From: Ascidiaceihabitans sp029251465
GTDB taxonomy: Bacteria; Pseudomonadota; Alphaproteobacteria; Rhodobacterales; Rhodobacteraceae
NCBI RefSeq assembly: GCF_042932805.1
Contig: NZ_CP170633.1
Span: 2,480,001 to 2,544,000 of the forward strand
Direction of reading: 5' to 3'
DNA: 64,000 bases
Numbering within the stretch: the first letter of the stretch is position 1; every line of letters starts with the position of its first letter. Of the stretch, positions 9,741 through 19,009 are shown piece after piece. Position numbers and translations under genes: made by a program. The notes below the pieces were generated by a model. It searched no databases. It worked only from the letters and a program-made list of their open reading frames with translations, and was not told the origin of the DNA.

Positions 9741-9758
9741 CGTTTTACATGTAAAACG
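9741..9758. promoter_or_regulatory. 18-bp perfect palindrome upstream of the adhesin
   Basis: CGTTTTACATGTAAAACG is a perfect dyad in the divergent 253-bp region between the adhesin start (9551) and the glycerate kinase start (9805). It is 190 nt from the adhesin ATG and 47 nt from the kinase ATG. The size and symmetry fit a dimeric repressor or activator site. Which gene it controls is unknown. The rest of the gap is AT-rich and holds no convincing ORF. Confidence 0.45.
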
Positions 9759-9804
9759 CGACTGGAACTTGCACAACTGACGTGAAAAGTGCAGTCCTTC
9801 TGGC

Positions 9805-10905
9805 ATGACACATCAAGCAGATTTGGCCGCTCTTTGGTGGCAAGGCGTGCGCGCCGTGCAGGGCAAGCCTGCGGTTATTATGGCGATTGAAGCCCATCGC
9901 GTTTCCAAGCCAGATCAGATTTTGGCCGTCGGAAAGGCCGCCGCATCAATGGCCGCTGCCGCGTATGAAGTGTTTGGGCCGGTGCCGACCCAAATTGTGA
10001 CAAAATACCATCACATTGACGATGTCCCGCCCCATGCAAGCCTGATCGAGGCGTCGCATCCGGTCCCTGACGCCGCCAGCTTGCACGCAGGCAAAGCGTT
10101 GCGTGACACGGTTCAGGCCTGCAAATCCGATGCGCATCTGTTGATGTTGGTGTCAGGTGGCGCGTCGTCCCTGGCCGAGGATTTGCCTGCAGGAATGACC
10201 CTTGCCGACTTGGCCCAGCGCACCGAAACTATGCTGGCTTCTGGTGCTGACATCCATGCGATGAACACTCAGCGCCGTGAGATTTCGCAGATCAAAGGCG
10301 GCAAGCTGCTGGCCCGTTTTGGTGGCATCCGTGTGACCAGTTTGGCGATTTCAGACGTCGAGGGTGACGCACTTGGCGTCATCGGGTCCGGTATTGGCGA
10401 TGCACCGCTGGATGCCAATTTTGCGTTCGACGCCCATATCGTTGCCAACAACCACTTTGCGCGCATGGCCGTTGCGGCGGCCAGCGAACTGCCCGTCCTC
10501 ACCAACGCAGAAACGCTGTATGACAATGTCGAAACCCTTGCCCCGCGCATCGCAACCCAGCTGTTGAATGGCGAAAAAGGACTGCACGTATTAGGCGGTG
10601 AACCCACCGTGGTTTTGCCAAAAAACCCCGGCAAGGGCGGGCGCAATATGGCATTGGCGCTGCTGCTGGCCGGGGAAATCGCTGGCTCTGACGGTTTGCG
10701 TATTTTGGTCGCCGGCACTGATGGAACCGATGGTCCAACGGATGCAGCGGGCGCATTGATCGACGGCAACACTTGGGATGACAGCGCACAGGACGCTATT
10801 GATCGCGCAGATGCGGCCCCTTGGTTGGACGCACGCGGCGCGTTGTTCCGCTCTGGTCCGACAGGCACAAACGTCATGGATTTGTTGATCGCAGAACGCT
10901 TTTGA
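9805..10905 (+). CDS. Glycerate 2-kinase (GckA/TtuD, MOFRL family)
   Basis: A 366-residue enzyme expected to phosphorylate D-glycerate to 2-phosphoglycerate with ATP in glyoxylate/serine or tartrate metabolism. Family features include the N-terminal LAVGKAAASMA, the glycine-rich MLVSGGASSLAEDLPAG loop, the NTQRREIS region, and a C-terminal MOFRL-type domain with NPGKGGRNMALALLL and GTDGTDGPTDAAGA. It is shorter than the usual about 420 residues, but all main motifs are present. It was historically annotated as hydroxypyruvate reductase. A perfect hairpin follows the stop codon. Confidence 0.88.
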   Translation: MTHQADLAALWWQGVRAVQGKPAVIMAIEAHRVSKPDQILAVGKAAASMAAAAYEVFGPVPTQIVTKYHHIDDVPPHASLIEASHPVPDAASLHAGKALRDTVQACKSDAHLLMLVSGGASSLAEDLPAGMTLADLAQRTETMLASGADIHAMNTQRREISQIKGGKLLARFGGIRVTSLAISDVEGDALGVIGSGIGDAPLDANFAFDAHIVANNHFARMAVAAASELPVLTNAETLYDNVETLAPRIATQLLNGEKGLHVLGGEPTVVLPKNPGKGGRNMALALLLAGEIAGSDGLRILVAGTDGTDGPTDAAGALIDGNTWDDSAQDAIDRADAAPWLDARGALFRSGPTGTNVMDLLIAERF

Positions 10906-10913
10906 TCGGGTAA

Positions 10914-10932
10914 GGTGTGCGTGTCGCACACC
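10914..10932 (+). terminator. Hairpin after glycerate kinase
   Basis: GGTGTGCG pairs perfectly with CGCACACC around a 3-nt loop, starting 9 nt after the stop codon. No U-tract follows. The same element (TAAGGTGxGCGTGT...) recurs after the alcohol dehydrogenase at 43804-43825. Confidence 0.5.
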
Positions 10933-10972
10933 ACCGCTTGACAGAATCTGCGCAGCCCCCGAACGTCGCCAA

Positions 10973-13003
10973 ATGAATACCCCAAAAAACGCATTGCGCG
11001 AGATCACCGAAGACGCCGACTACGCCGTCACCCTGTCAGATGGCACACGCCTTTCAGCCCGCGTCTGGAAACCCGCAGATGCAGGCGACGATCCGGTCCC
11101 GGCCATCCTCGAATTCCTGCCCTACCGCAAACGCGACGGCACCTGTGCACGCGACGCCCTCACGCATCCGTATTTTGCCAAACGCGGCTACGCCTGCCTG
11201 CGTGTCGATATGCGCGGCAATGGCGACAGTCACGGCTTGATGGAAGACGAATATTCCCAACAAGAACTGGATGACGCAGTCGAGGTCATCAACCACTTTG
11301 CCGCCCAAGACTGGTGCAACGGCAGCGTCGGCATGATGGGCATCAGCTGGGGTGGTTTCAATTCACTGCAAGTCGCCGCGATGACGCCCCCTGCTCTCAA
11401 GGCGATCATCACGCTGTGCTCTACCGTCGACCGCTTTGCCGACGACATTCACTACAAAGGGGGCTGCCTGTTAAACGAAAATCTCGGCTGGGGGGCGACG
11501 ATGTGGTCCTATTCATCCCGCGCACCCGACCCTGCCCTGCGTCCTGATTGGCGCGAGATGTGGATGGATCGCTTGGAAAACGAACCTTTCTTGCCGTCCA
11601 AATGGCTGCGCCACCAAACCCGCGATGACTATTGGAAACACGGATCGGTCTGCGAAAGCTACGACAAGATCAAAGCCAAGGTGCTGGCAGTTGGCGGCTG
11701 GGGGGACGCGTATAAAAACGCGGTGCCGCAGATCGTTGACAACATTCCCGGGGCCAAGGGCATTGTTGGTCCTTGGGTCCACAAGTACCCGCATTTTGCC
11801 GTGCCCGAACCGCGCATCGGGTTCCTGCAAGAGGCCCTGCGCTGGTGGGACAAATGGTTAAAAGGCATTGAAACCGGTGTTGAAGACGACCCCGATTACC
11901 GCGCCTACATCATGGACGGCGTGCGCCCGCAAACGTGGTACACGGATCGCATCGGGCATTGGGTCGGGATGGAAACCGGCACAACAGATCGACCGCCCTC
12001 TGAGGATAAAACATGGCACCACTGGCATTTTGAAGCCGATAAACTGCAACACACGCCACAGAATTCAAAAGGCGACCTCTTGGTAGACACGCCTATTTCC
12101 TCGCCTCAGGACTGTGGTGCAGATGCGGGCGAATACTGCGCGATTTGGCTGGGTCCCGAAATGCCCGGTGATCAGCGCCGCGATGACAGCAAAGGCGGGA
12201 CGTGGACGTCCGAACCGCTGGATGCACCGCTTGAAATTCTGGGTGCGGCGCAGGTTGGTCTTGCCTTTCAAATGGACGAACCGCGCGGACAGTTGGCAGT
12301 GCGCCTGAACCACGTTCACCCCGATGGCGCGAAAACGCGGATCACCTATGGTGTGCTCAATCTGGAAAACGCGGGCGCGGATCAAGTTTATGCCGACCCG
12401 GACACCCCCGCGCCCAAGAATTTTAGGGTGAACATCAAACTGGACCACATCGGCTACACCGTGCCTGCGGGTCATCGCATCTGTATTTCCGTGTCCACTG
12501 CCTATTGGCCGCTGATCTGGCCTGCCGCGCAAAAATTTCCACTAACGATCACTGGCGGTATCCTTGCCGCACCTTTGCCGATCCCTGCCAAAGGCGTCAC
12601 CCCCTTTGCCCCGCCCGAGGCCGAAGCCCCTTGGCAAACCGAAACCATCCGCGAGGGGGCAAACAGCCGCAAACAGGAAACCGATTTGAACACCGGTTTT
12701 GTGCATTTGCGAATCGTTGATGATTTTGGAAAGATAAGAGATCTGGACCACGGGCTGATCAACGGATCGATTGCGCGGGAAACCTGGAGCATCCATCCAG
12801 ATGACCCGCTGTCTGCGCGCGGGGCGTGTCATTGGTCCGACGAAATCGAGCGTGACGATATCCGCCTGCGCACCGAAACCCGTTGTGAAATGTGGTCGGA
12901 CGTCGAAAACTTCTATCTCAGCGCGAAACTCGAGGCCTATGAAAACGACGCGTTGATCTATGAAAGAGAGATCACAGATCAGATTGCACGCAACGGCATC
13001 TGA
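10973..13003 (+). CDS. CocE/NonD-family hydrolase (S15 peptidase-like)
   Basis: A 676-residue alpha/beta hydrolase of the X-Pro dipeptidyl-peptidase/cocaine esterase superfamily. The N-terminal hydrolase domain shows the nucleophile elbow MGISWGGFN (Ser125) and the oxyanion-region tyrosine in LPYRKRD (about 51). A middle helical cap follows, then a C-terminal beta-jelly-roll from about residue 370 (WTSEPLDAPLEILG onward) as in PepX_C. There is no signal peptide, so it is likely cytoplasmic. It lies 121 nt upstream of a dipeptide-type ABC operon on the same strand, so a role in hydrolysing imported peptides or amides is plausible but inferred. Confidence 0.88.
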   Translation: MNTPKNALREITEDADYAVTLSDGTRLSARVWKPADAGDDPVPAILEFLPYRKRDGTCARDALTHPYFAKRGYACLRVDMRGNGDSHGLMEDEYSQQELDDAVEVINHFAAQDWCNGSVGMMGISWGGFNSLQVAAMTPPALKAIITLCSTVDRFADDIHYKGGCLLNENLGWGATMWSYSSRAPDPALRPDWREMWMDRLENEPFLPSKWLRHQTRDDYWKHGSVCESYDKIKAKVLAVGGWGDAYKNAVPQIVDNIPGAKGIVGPWVHKYPHFAVPEPRIGFLQEALRWWDKWLKGIETGVEDDPDYRAYIMDGVRPQTWYTDRIGHWVGMETGTTDRPPSEDKTWHHWHFEADKLQHTPQNSKGDLLVDTPISSPQDCGADAGEYCAIWLGPEMPGDQRRDDSKGGTWTSEPLDAPLEILGAAQVGLAFQMDEPRGQLAVRLNHVHPDGAKTRITYGVLNLENAGADQVYADPDTPAPKNFRVNIKLDHIGYTVPAGHRICISVSTAYWPLIWPAAQKFPLTITGGILAAPLPIPAKGVTPFAPPEAEAPWQTETIREGANSRKQETDLNTGFVHLRIVDDFGKIRDLDHGLINGSIARETWSIHPDDPLSARGACHWSDEIERDDIRLRTETRCEMWSDVENFYLSAKLEAYENDALIYEREITDQIARNGI

Positions 13004-13124
13004 CACATCAATGTCATTAAAGGGGTATTAACCCTTGCGAGGCTGCGACAAATGCGCAAACTTGATCCATCAATCAAGAAAAACGCGGCCAAAACCGCCA
13101 AAAATAACCAACTGGGAGACCACC

Positions 13125-14711
13125 ATGAGTACTGAACTCAAATTTCTAACATCCAAAGTGACCGCTGGCACGATGACGCGCCGCGAGTTCATGGGCAAAG
13201 CTGCAGCCTTGGGCGTCACCGCCGCTGTTGCGTCTACAATGCTGGCCGATGCGGCCCGCGCGGCCGGACCTGTCAAAGGCGGCACATTCAAAATGGGCGT
13301 TTCCGGTGGCGAGTCCACAAACTCTCAGGACCCCGCATCTTGGGCCTCTGATGCACCTCTGGCTGGTGGTTTTGTTTGGGGCGAGACACTGGCATACGCA
13401 GGTCCGACCGGCCTAGAGCCACGGGTTGCCGAAAGCTGGGAAGGCTCTGCCGACGCCAAAACGTGGCGTTTCAAACTGCGCCAAGGCATCACATTCTCCA
13501 ACGGTGCGGCCGTAACAGCCGAAGACATTCTGGCGACGATGCAGCGTCACTCGAATGAAGATTCAAAATCCGGTGCTTTGGGCATCATGAACGGCATCGA
13601 ATCGATGCGCGTTGATGGCGACGTCTTTGAACTGACGCTGGCAATCGGCAACGCCGACCTTCCATACCTGATGGCCGACTACCACTTGATCATCCAGCCA
13701 AACGGTGGCTTTGACGATCCGATCGCCGCCATTGGTACCGGTCTTTACACGCTTGAGTCCGACGAGCCGGGCGTACGCATGACGTTCAAAAAGAACCCGA
13801 ACCACTGGGCCGCTGATGAAATGGGGCACTATGACGCCGTTGAATTGATCGTTTTGAACGACGCCACTGCGCGCACTGCGGCACTGCAATCGGGTCAGGT
13901 CGATTCGATCAACCGCGTTGAACCAAAGATCGCTAAACTGCTGGGTCGTTCGCCTAAAATCGACGTTAAAACCACATCCGGTCGCGGCCACTATGTGTTC
14001 ATCGCTCACGTTGACACAGCCCCGTTTGACAACAACGAACTGCGCCTTGCCCTCAAGCACGCCATGAACCGTCAGGAAATGGTCGACAAAATCTTGCAAG
14101 GCTTTGGTTCTGTCGGGAACGATATTCCGATCAACGAAGCCTACCCGTTGTTCGACGAAACCATCCCACAGCGTTCCTTCGATCTGGAAAAAGCCGCCGC
14201 ACACTACAAAGCGTCCGGCCATGATGGTTCACCGATCATTCTGCGCACAGCAGATGGTGCATTCCCGGGTGCGGTCGATGCCGCAGCCTTGTTCCAACAG
14301 ACGTGCCAAGCCGCCGGTATCCCGCTCGAAATCAAGCGTGAGCCAAACGACGGTTACTGGTCCGAAGTGTGGAACGTGCAGCCGTATTGCGCATCCTACT
14401 GGGGCGGTCGTCCGGTCCAGGACCAGATGTATTCCACAGCGTATCTGTCCACAGCCGACTGGAACGACACGCGCTGGAAGCGTCCGGAGTTTGACGCGAT
14501 GCTGCTTGAGGCCCGCGCCGAGTTGGACGAGACCAAACGCAAAGAGATCTATTCCAAAATGGGTCGCATGTTGAACGAAGAAGGCGGCGTCATGGTGCCA
14601 ATGTTCAACGACTTTGTGGATGCGATTTCTACCGAAGTTCAAGGCTGGGAAACCAACCCGTCAGGTCCACAAATGTACTGGACTGCCTTTGCCAAAACAT
14701 GGAAAGCGTAA
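13125..14711 (+). CDS. Dipeptide/oligopeptide-type ABC transporter substrate-binding protein
   Basis: A 528-residue SBP_bac_5 (DppA/OppA cluster) periplasmic receptor. The N-terminus has a Tat-like signal (TRREFMGKAAALG, then ADAARAAG), so it is probably exported folded. The body carries the family features LRQGITFSNGAAVTAED and PFDNNELRLALKHAMNRQ. The frame is open from 13035, but ATG 13125 is preceded by GGGAG at a good distance and puts the signal peptide at the N-terminus. It is the first gene of a five-cistron-equivalent importer (SBP, two permeases, fused ATPases). The ligand is not determined. Confidence 0.92.
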   Translation: MSTELKFLTSKVTAGTMTRREFMGKAAALGVTAAVASTMLADAARAAGPVKGGTFKMGVSGGESTNSQDPASWASDAPLAGGFVWGETLAYAGPTGLEPRVAESWEGSADAKTWRFKLRQGITFSNGAAVTAEDILATMQRHSNEDSKSGALGIMNGIESMRVDGDVFELTLAIGNADLPYLMADYHLIIQPNGGFDDPIAAIGTGLYTLESDEPGVRMTFKKNPNHWAADEMGHYDAVELIVLNDATARTAALQSGQVDSINRVEPKIAKLLGRSPKIDVKTTSGRGHYVFIAHVDTAPFDNNELRLALKHAMNRQEMVDKILQGFGSVGNDIPINEAYPLFDETIPQRSFDLEKAAAHYKASGHDGSPIILRTADGAFPGAVDAAALFQQTCQAAGIPLEIKREPNDGYWSEVWNVQPYCASYWGGRPVQDQMYSTAYLSTADWNDTRWKRPEFDAMLLEARAELDETKRKEIYSKMGRMLNEEGGVMVPMFNDFVDAISTEVQGWETNPSGPQMYWTAFAKTWKA

Positions 14712-14720
14712 GTCATTCTT

Positions 14721-15677
14721 ATGCACCCCATTTTTAAACTTGTTGCCCAGCGTTTAGCGCTGGGCATCATTCTGCTCCTCGCCGCGTCAATCATCATCTT
14801 TGTCGGGACCACGATCCTGCCCGGTGATGTTGCGCAACAAATTCTTGGTCAAGGTGCCACGCCCGAAAACCTCGCGAACCTACGCGAAGAGTTGGGGCTG
14901 AACGACCCGCCACTTACCCGCTATTTTGCATGGCTGGGTGGGGTTGTGCAGGGCGATCTGGGCACTGCGCTGACCAACGGACGTGATATCGCATCCACTA
15001 TGTCAGACAAAATGGGCAAGACACTGTTCCTTGCGTTTTGGGCTGCTGCAATTTCTGTCCCACTTGCGATTTTCCTTGGGTTGGTCGCTGTGCGGTACAA
15101 AGACCGCTGGCCGGACAAATTGATTTCATCCGTCACACTGACGACCATTTCGATCCCCGAGTTTCTTATCGGCTATCTGTTGATCTACTTTGTGGCTGTG
15201 AAACTGGGCTGGGCACCGTCTGTGGCGATGATCAACGACAGCATGACCTTTCTGGAAAAGCTGCACTCGATCTCGATCCCTGTGGCCGCGCTGACGCTGG
15301 TGGTTCTGGCACATATGATGCGTATGACCCGCGCCGCGATCCTGAACGTGATGCAGTCGGCCTATATCGAAACGGCTGAACTCAAAGGTCTGACACCTCT
15401 GCAGGTCATCCGCAAACACGCCTTTCCAAACGCTGTGGCCCCTATCGTGAATGTTGTCATGATCAACCTCGCGTATCTGGTCGTTGGCGTTGTTGTCATC
15501 GAAGTGGTGTTTACCTATCCTGGTATGGGCCAATATTTGGTTGACCACGTGGTCAAACGCGATGTGCCTGTTGTGCAAGCCGCCGGTCTGATGTTCGCCG
15601 CGATCTACATCTTGCTGAACATGACTGCTGATATCGTTTCGATCTTGGCCAACCCACGTCTGAGGCATCCAAAATGA
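14721..15677 (+). CDS. ABC transporter permease, DppB type
   Basis: A 318-residue inner-membrane permease with about six helices. The N-terminal LGIILLLAASIIIFVG segment and LGLNDPPLTRYFAWL loop are typical of DppB/OppB proteins. The EAA-like cytoplasmic loop is ETAELKGLTPLQVIRKHAFPNA. It starts 9 nt after the receptor gene and overlaps the next permease as ATGA. Confidence 0.93.
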   Translation: MHPIFKLVAQRLALGIILLLAASIIIFVGTTILPGDVAQQILGQGATPENLANLREELGLNDPPLTRYFAWLGGVVQGDLGTALTNGRDIASTMSDKMGKTLFLAFWAAAISVPLAIFLGLVAVRYKDRWPDKLISSVTLTTISIPEFLIGYLLIYFVAVKLGWAPSVAMINDSMTFLEKLHSISIPVAALTLVVLAHMMRMTRAAILNVMQSAYIETAELKGLTPLQVIRKHAFPNAVAPIVNVVMINLAYLVVGVVVIEVVFTYPGMGQYLVDHVVKRDVPVVQAAGLMFAAIYILLNMTADIVSILANPRLRHPK

Positions 15678-16528
15678 GAATACCCACCGCTGCTCTTTTC
15701 GGGCTGTTCTTTACAGGCCTCTACTTTTTTGTCGCAATTTTTGCGGGCTTTATCGCACCCTACGGCTTGGGTGAAATTGTCGGTGATGTCTGGGAACCTG
15801 CACGCCTCGGATATTTCCTTGGCCTGACACCGGACGGCTACGACGAACCGCAATACTGGCTTGGCACCGACCAAATTGGCCGCGATTTGCTGACCCGCAT
15901 GATCTACGGCGGTCAAACCACGATCTGGATCGCAACCATGGCGACCATCCTGTCCTTCACAACCGGAACGATTATGGGCTTTGTTGCGGCAGTGAATGGC
16001 GGTTGGATCGACCAAGCGTTGTCGCGCTTTATTGATCTCGTCATGTCGATCCCGTCACTGATTGTGGCCTTGGTGGTGTTGTCCGTTCTGGATACGACCA
16101 TTTTGACCTTGATCCTTGTCATGGGCCTGCTCGATAGCACACGTGTGTTCCGTCTGGCGCGCGCTGTTGCGGTGGACATCACGGTCATGGACTACGTCGA
16201 GGCCGCGCGCCTGCGCGGTGAAAGGGTCGGCTGGATTATCTTCCGTGAAATCCTGCCAAACGCGCTGTCACCTCTGGTCGCTGAAATGGGCCTGCGGTTC
16301 ATCTTTATGGTTCTGTTCATTTCAACCCTGTCGTTCCTCGGGATTGGCGTTCAGCCCCCTGCGGCAGACTGGGGCGGTATCGTTAAAGACAACAAAGACG
16401 GTATTAACTTTGGTATTGGCGCAGCACTTTATCCCGCTGTTGCCATCGCGACTTTGGCGATTTCAGTCAACCTTGTGGCGGACTGGATCCTCAACCGAAC
16501 AACCTCACTCAAAGGGGGACGCGGCTGA
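15674..16528 (+). CDS. ABC transporter permease, DppC type
   Basis: A 284-residue second permease. LGTDQIGRDLLTRMIYGG is the classic DppC/OppC periplasmic motif, and the EAA loop reads EAARLRGERVGWIIFREILPN. Hydrophobic helices follow the usual pattern. The start overlaps dppB (ATGA) and the stop overlaps the ATPase start (TGATG), so this is one translationally coupled operon. Confidence 0.93.
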   Translation: MRIPTAALFGLFFTGLYFFVAIFAGFIAPYGLGEIVGDVWEPARLGYFLGLTPDGYDEPQYWLGTDQIGRDLLTRMIYGGQTTIWIATMATILSFTTGTIMGFVAAVNGGWIDQALSRFIDLVMSIPSLIVALVVLSVLDTTILTLILVMGLLDSTRVFRLARAVAVDITVMDYVEAARLRGERVGWIIFREILPNALSPLVAEMGLRFIFMVLFISTLSFLGIGVQPPAADWGGIVKDNKDGINFGIGAALYPAVAIATLAISVNLVADWILNRTTSLKGGRG

Positions 16529-18165
16529 TGGCTACTCCACTTCTTAGCGTTCGCGGCTTGAAAATCGGGGCACGGATTTTTCCGCCTGACGCCAAGCCCC
16601 ACGACATCGAAATCGTGCACGGCGTTGATTTCGACGTCGAGGCTGGCAAGGTTCTGGGTCTGATCGGTGAATCCGGTGCCGGTAAATCCACCATCGGGCT
16701 GGCGGCTATGGGCTACGGGCGCGGCGGCGTAAAGCTGACGGGCGGCGAAGTCTGGGTGAACGGACGCGACGTGCTGCAATCAGGCACGCGTGACATCCGC
16801 CGCCTTCGCGGGGCCGAAGTCACCTATGTGTCGCAATCGGCTGCGGCCTCGTTCAACCCTGCCAAACGGATCATGGAACAAGTGATCGAAGCGGCGGTTT
16901 TGCAAAACAAGTTCTCGAAATCTGACGCCGAAGCGCGCGCAGTTGATTTGTTCCGGAAACTGGATTTGCCCGACCCTGAAAACATCGGTAACCGCTTTCC
17001 CCACCAAGTGTCCGGCGGACAGTTGCAGCGCTGCATGACGGCGTTGGCCCTGTGCCCCGAGCCCGATCTGGTGGTCTTTGACGAGCCCACCACAGCGCTG
17101 GACGTGACCACCCAAATCGACGTGCTGAAAGCGATCAAAGAAGCGATCCGCGACACTGGTGTGGCCGCCCTGTATATCACGCACGATCTGGCCGTTGTGG
17201 CCCAAGTCAGCGATCACATCATGGTGCTGCGTCAGGGCGGAATGGTCGAATACGGCACAGTTGATCAAATCATCAACGCCCCCGCCGAGGATTACACCAA
17301 AGCACTGGTGTCCGTCCGTTCGATCGAACACGTGGAAAAGACACCTACCGACACGCCGTTGCTGCGGGTCGAGGGGATCACAGCCCGCTACAAAGGCACC
17401 AAGTTTGATGTCCTGAAAAACATCAACGTCGAACTGCACCCCGGCCAAACGCTGGCGGTCGTTGGTGAATCCGGGTCTGGAAAATCGACGCTGGCGCGTG
17501 TGATCACGGGGCTTTTGCCGCCCTCAAAGGGCACCATCCACTTTAACGGACGCGACCTGACACCAGAGCTAAAGACCCGCACACGCGATGATCTGCGTGA
17601 ATTGCAAATGATCTATCAGATGGCTGACACGGCGATGAACCCGCGCCAGACTGTTGGCACGATCATCGGTCGTCCGCTTGAGTTTTACTTTGGACTGAAG
17701 GGTGCGGAGAAACAAAAACGCATCAAAGAGCTGCTTGACGAGATCGAGATGGGCGATGGTTTCATCGACCGTTACCCGGCAGAGCTGTCAGGTGGTCAAA
17801 AACAACGTGTGTGTATCGCGCGCGCATTGGCGGCCAAACCCAAGCTGATCATCTGCGACGAGGTCACCTCGGCCCTTGATCCGCTGGTTGCCGACGGCAT
17901 TCTGAAACTGCTGTTGGACCTGCAAAAGGTCGAAGACGTCGCCTATCTGTTCATCACCCATGACCTCGCGACTGTCCGTGCCATCGCGGACAGCATCGCA
18001 GTGATGTACCAGGGCGAAGTTGCGCGCTACGGCGGCAAGACCGACGTGCTGTCGCCGCCGTTCGATGATTACACCGACCTGCTGCTCAGCTCTGTTCCGG
18101 AAATGAAACTCGGCTGGCTCGAAGATGTCATCGCGAACCGCAAAATGGCAAGCGCTGGCAACTGA
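16528..18165 (+). CDS. Fused dual-ATPase subunit of the dipeptide-type ABC importer (DppD-DppF)
   Basis: A 545-residue protein with two complete ABC domains, replacing separate DppD and DppF. Domain 1 has Walker A GESGAGKST, signature SGGQLQR and Walker B LVVFDEPTTALD. Domain 2 has Walker A GESGSGKST, signature LSGGQKQR and Walker B LIICDEVTSALD, and the C-terminal oligopeptide-transporter extension follows (PPFDDYTDLLLSSVP). Both nucleotide sites look intact. It is the last gene of the operon; a 10-bp hairpin follows 11 nt after the stop. Confidence 0.93.
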   Translation: MATPLLSVRGLKIGARIFPPDAKPHDIEIVHGVDFDVEAGKVLGLIGESGAGKSTIGLAAMGYGRGGVKLTGGEVWVNGRDVLQSGTRDIRRLRGAEVTYVSQSAAASFNPAKRIMEQVIEAAVLQNKFSKSDAEARAVDLFRKLDLPDPENIGNRFPHQVSGGQLQRCMTALALCPEPDLVVFDEPTTALDVTTQIDVLKAIKEAIRDTGVAALYITHDLAVVAQVSDHIMVLRQGGMVEYGTVDQIINAPAEDYTKALVSVRSIEHVEKTPTDTPLLRVEGITARYKGTKFDVLKNINVELHPGQTLAVVGESGSGKSTLARVITGLLPPSKGTIHFNGRDLTPELKTRTRDDLRELQMIYQMADTAMNPRQTVGTIIGRPLEFYFGLKGAEKQKRIKELLDEIEMGDGFIDRYPAELSGGQKQRVCIARALAAKPKLIICDEVTSALDPLVADGILKLLLDLQKVEDVAYLFITHDLATVRAIADSIAVMYQGEVARYGGKTDVLSPPFDDYTDLLLSSVPEMKLGWLEDVIANRKMASAGN

Positions 18166-18176
18166 TCAACTCAAAC

Positions 18177-18209
18177 GACGCACCAAAACTGACCTAGGAT
18201 TGGTGCGTC
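18177..18209 (+). terminator. Hairpin after the dipeptide-type ABC operon
   Basis: GACGCACCAA (18177-18186) pairs perfectly with TTGGTGCGTC (18200-18209), loop 13 nt. No U-tract follows directly. A weaker hairpin with TTTTA lies at 18245-18265. Together they probably define the 3' end of the operon. Confidence 0.5.
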
Positions 18210-18262
18210 GAAGTCGGGCAATGGCCTGTTTTGGTCAATGCTGCACGATCTATTCGATCGTT

Positions 18263-18910
18263 TTAGCCCAGTGGCAGACCGGGATCCGTTTCCAGAATGC
18301 TTTTTCGCTGAGAGGTACTAGCCCACCAATCCACAAGCGCAGAGTATTTGGCTAGCGCTGCTGCGCCCTCAGGTGCTTGGACGAAATAGGCGATCATCGG
18401 CGCGAGGTGGCAATCCGCGAGCGTGAAAACTTCGCGACCCAGAACATGGCCTTCTGATGCCAGTTTGTTGAGCGCATCAAGAACCGGCAGCGACGCTTTG
18501 ATGCCGAGCGCAATTTCGGTTTCGTCGCTCTCTTCGCCAACAGCCGGGCAAAATACGCGATGGGCAAACACCTGTCGGACCATGGGGCGGTACCCGTAAC
18601 TGTCCACAATCGAAACGACTTGTGCGACGCGGGCGGCGCGTTTGGCGTCGGTTGGCATTAGCGCAGGGCCATCAAACGCAGCATCGATATACCGAAGTAT
18701 TGCAGCGGTTTCATAAACGTCAAATGCGCCATGGCTCAGCACCGGAACCCGACGAAACGGATGACGTTTCAAGTATTCCTCGGGAATGTCCTTTGCAAAC
18801 GGATCAATTTCTTGCGTTTCATACGCAACGCATTTTTCGTGCAGCGCCACCCGCGCGATGCGATTGTAGACGCTGAACTGATAGCCACGGAGCACAACAG
18901 GTTTTTTCAT
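18263..18910 (-). CDS. Glutathione S-transferase family protein
   Basis: A 215-residue cytoplasmic GST-fold protein. The N-terminal thioredoxin-like domain (1-80) has the glutathione-site signature RVPVLSHG followed by YETAAILRYID. The all-helical C-terminal domain contains LGREVFTLADCHLAPMI, the usual N-capping aspartate region. Detoxification or a catabolic glutathione conjugation are both possible. It stands alone, with the dipeptide ABC operon converging from the left. Confidence 0.87.
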   Translation of the reverse strand: MKKPVVLRGYQFSVYNRIARVALHEKCVAYETQEIDPFAKDIPEEYLKRHPFRRVPVLSHGAFDVYETAAILRYIDAAFDGPALMPTDAKRAARVAQVVSIVDSYGYRPMVRQVFAHRVFCPAVGEESDETEIALGIKASLPVLDALNKLASEGHVLGREVFTLADCHLAPMIAYFVQAPEGAAALAKYSALVDWWASTSQRKSILETDPGLPLG

Positions 18911-19009
18911 TCTGTCAGACTAGCGATCGGGAGGCTGTACTGAAAGTGAGATCTGCCAACCGTCGCTGCGGTGGGTGCCCAAAGGATGTTCGAAACTGCG
19001 GCGTCGGCT

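Noticed and set aside
13035..13124. N-terminal extension of the dipeptide-type receptor
   Set aside because: The extra 30 codons precede a well-placed GGGAG and would bury the Tat signal peptide; ATG 13125 is preferred.
18245..18265. Short hairpin ACGATC-TATTC-GATCGT followed by TTTTA
   Set aside because: Only six weak pairs; too marginal to list as an independent terminator, though it may add to the 18177 hairpin.
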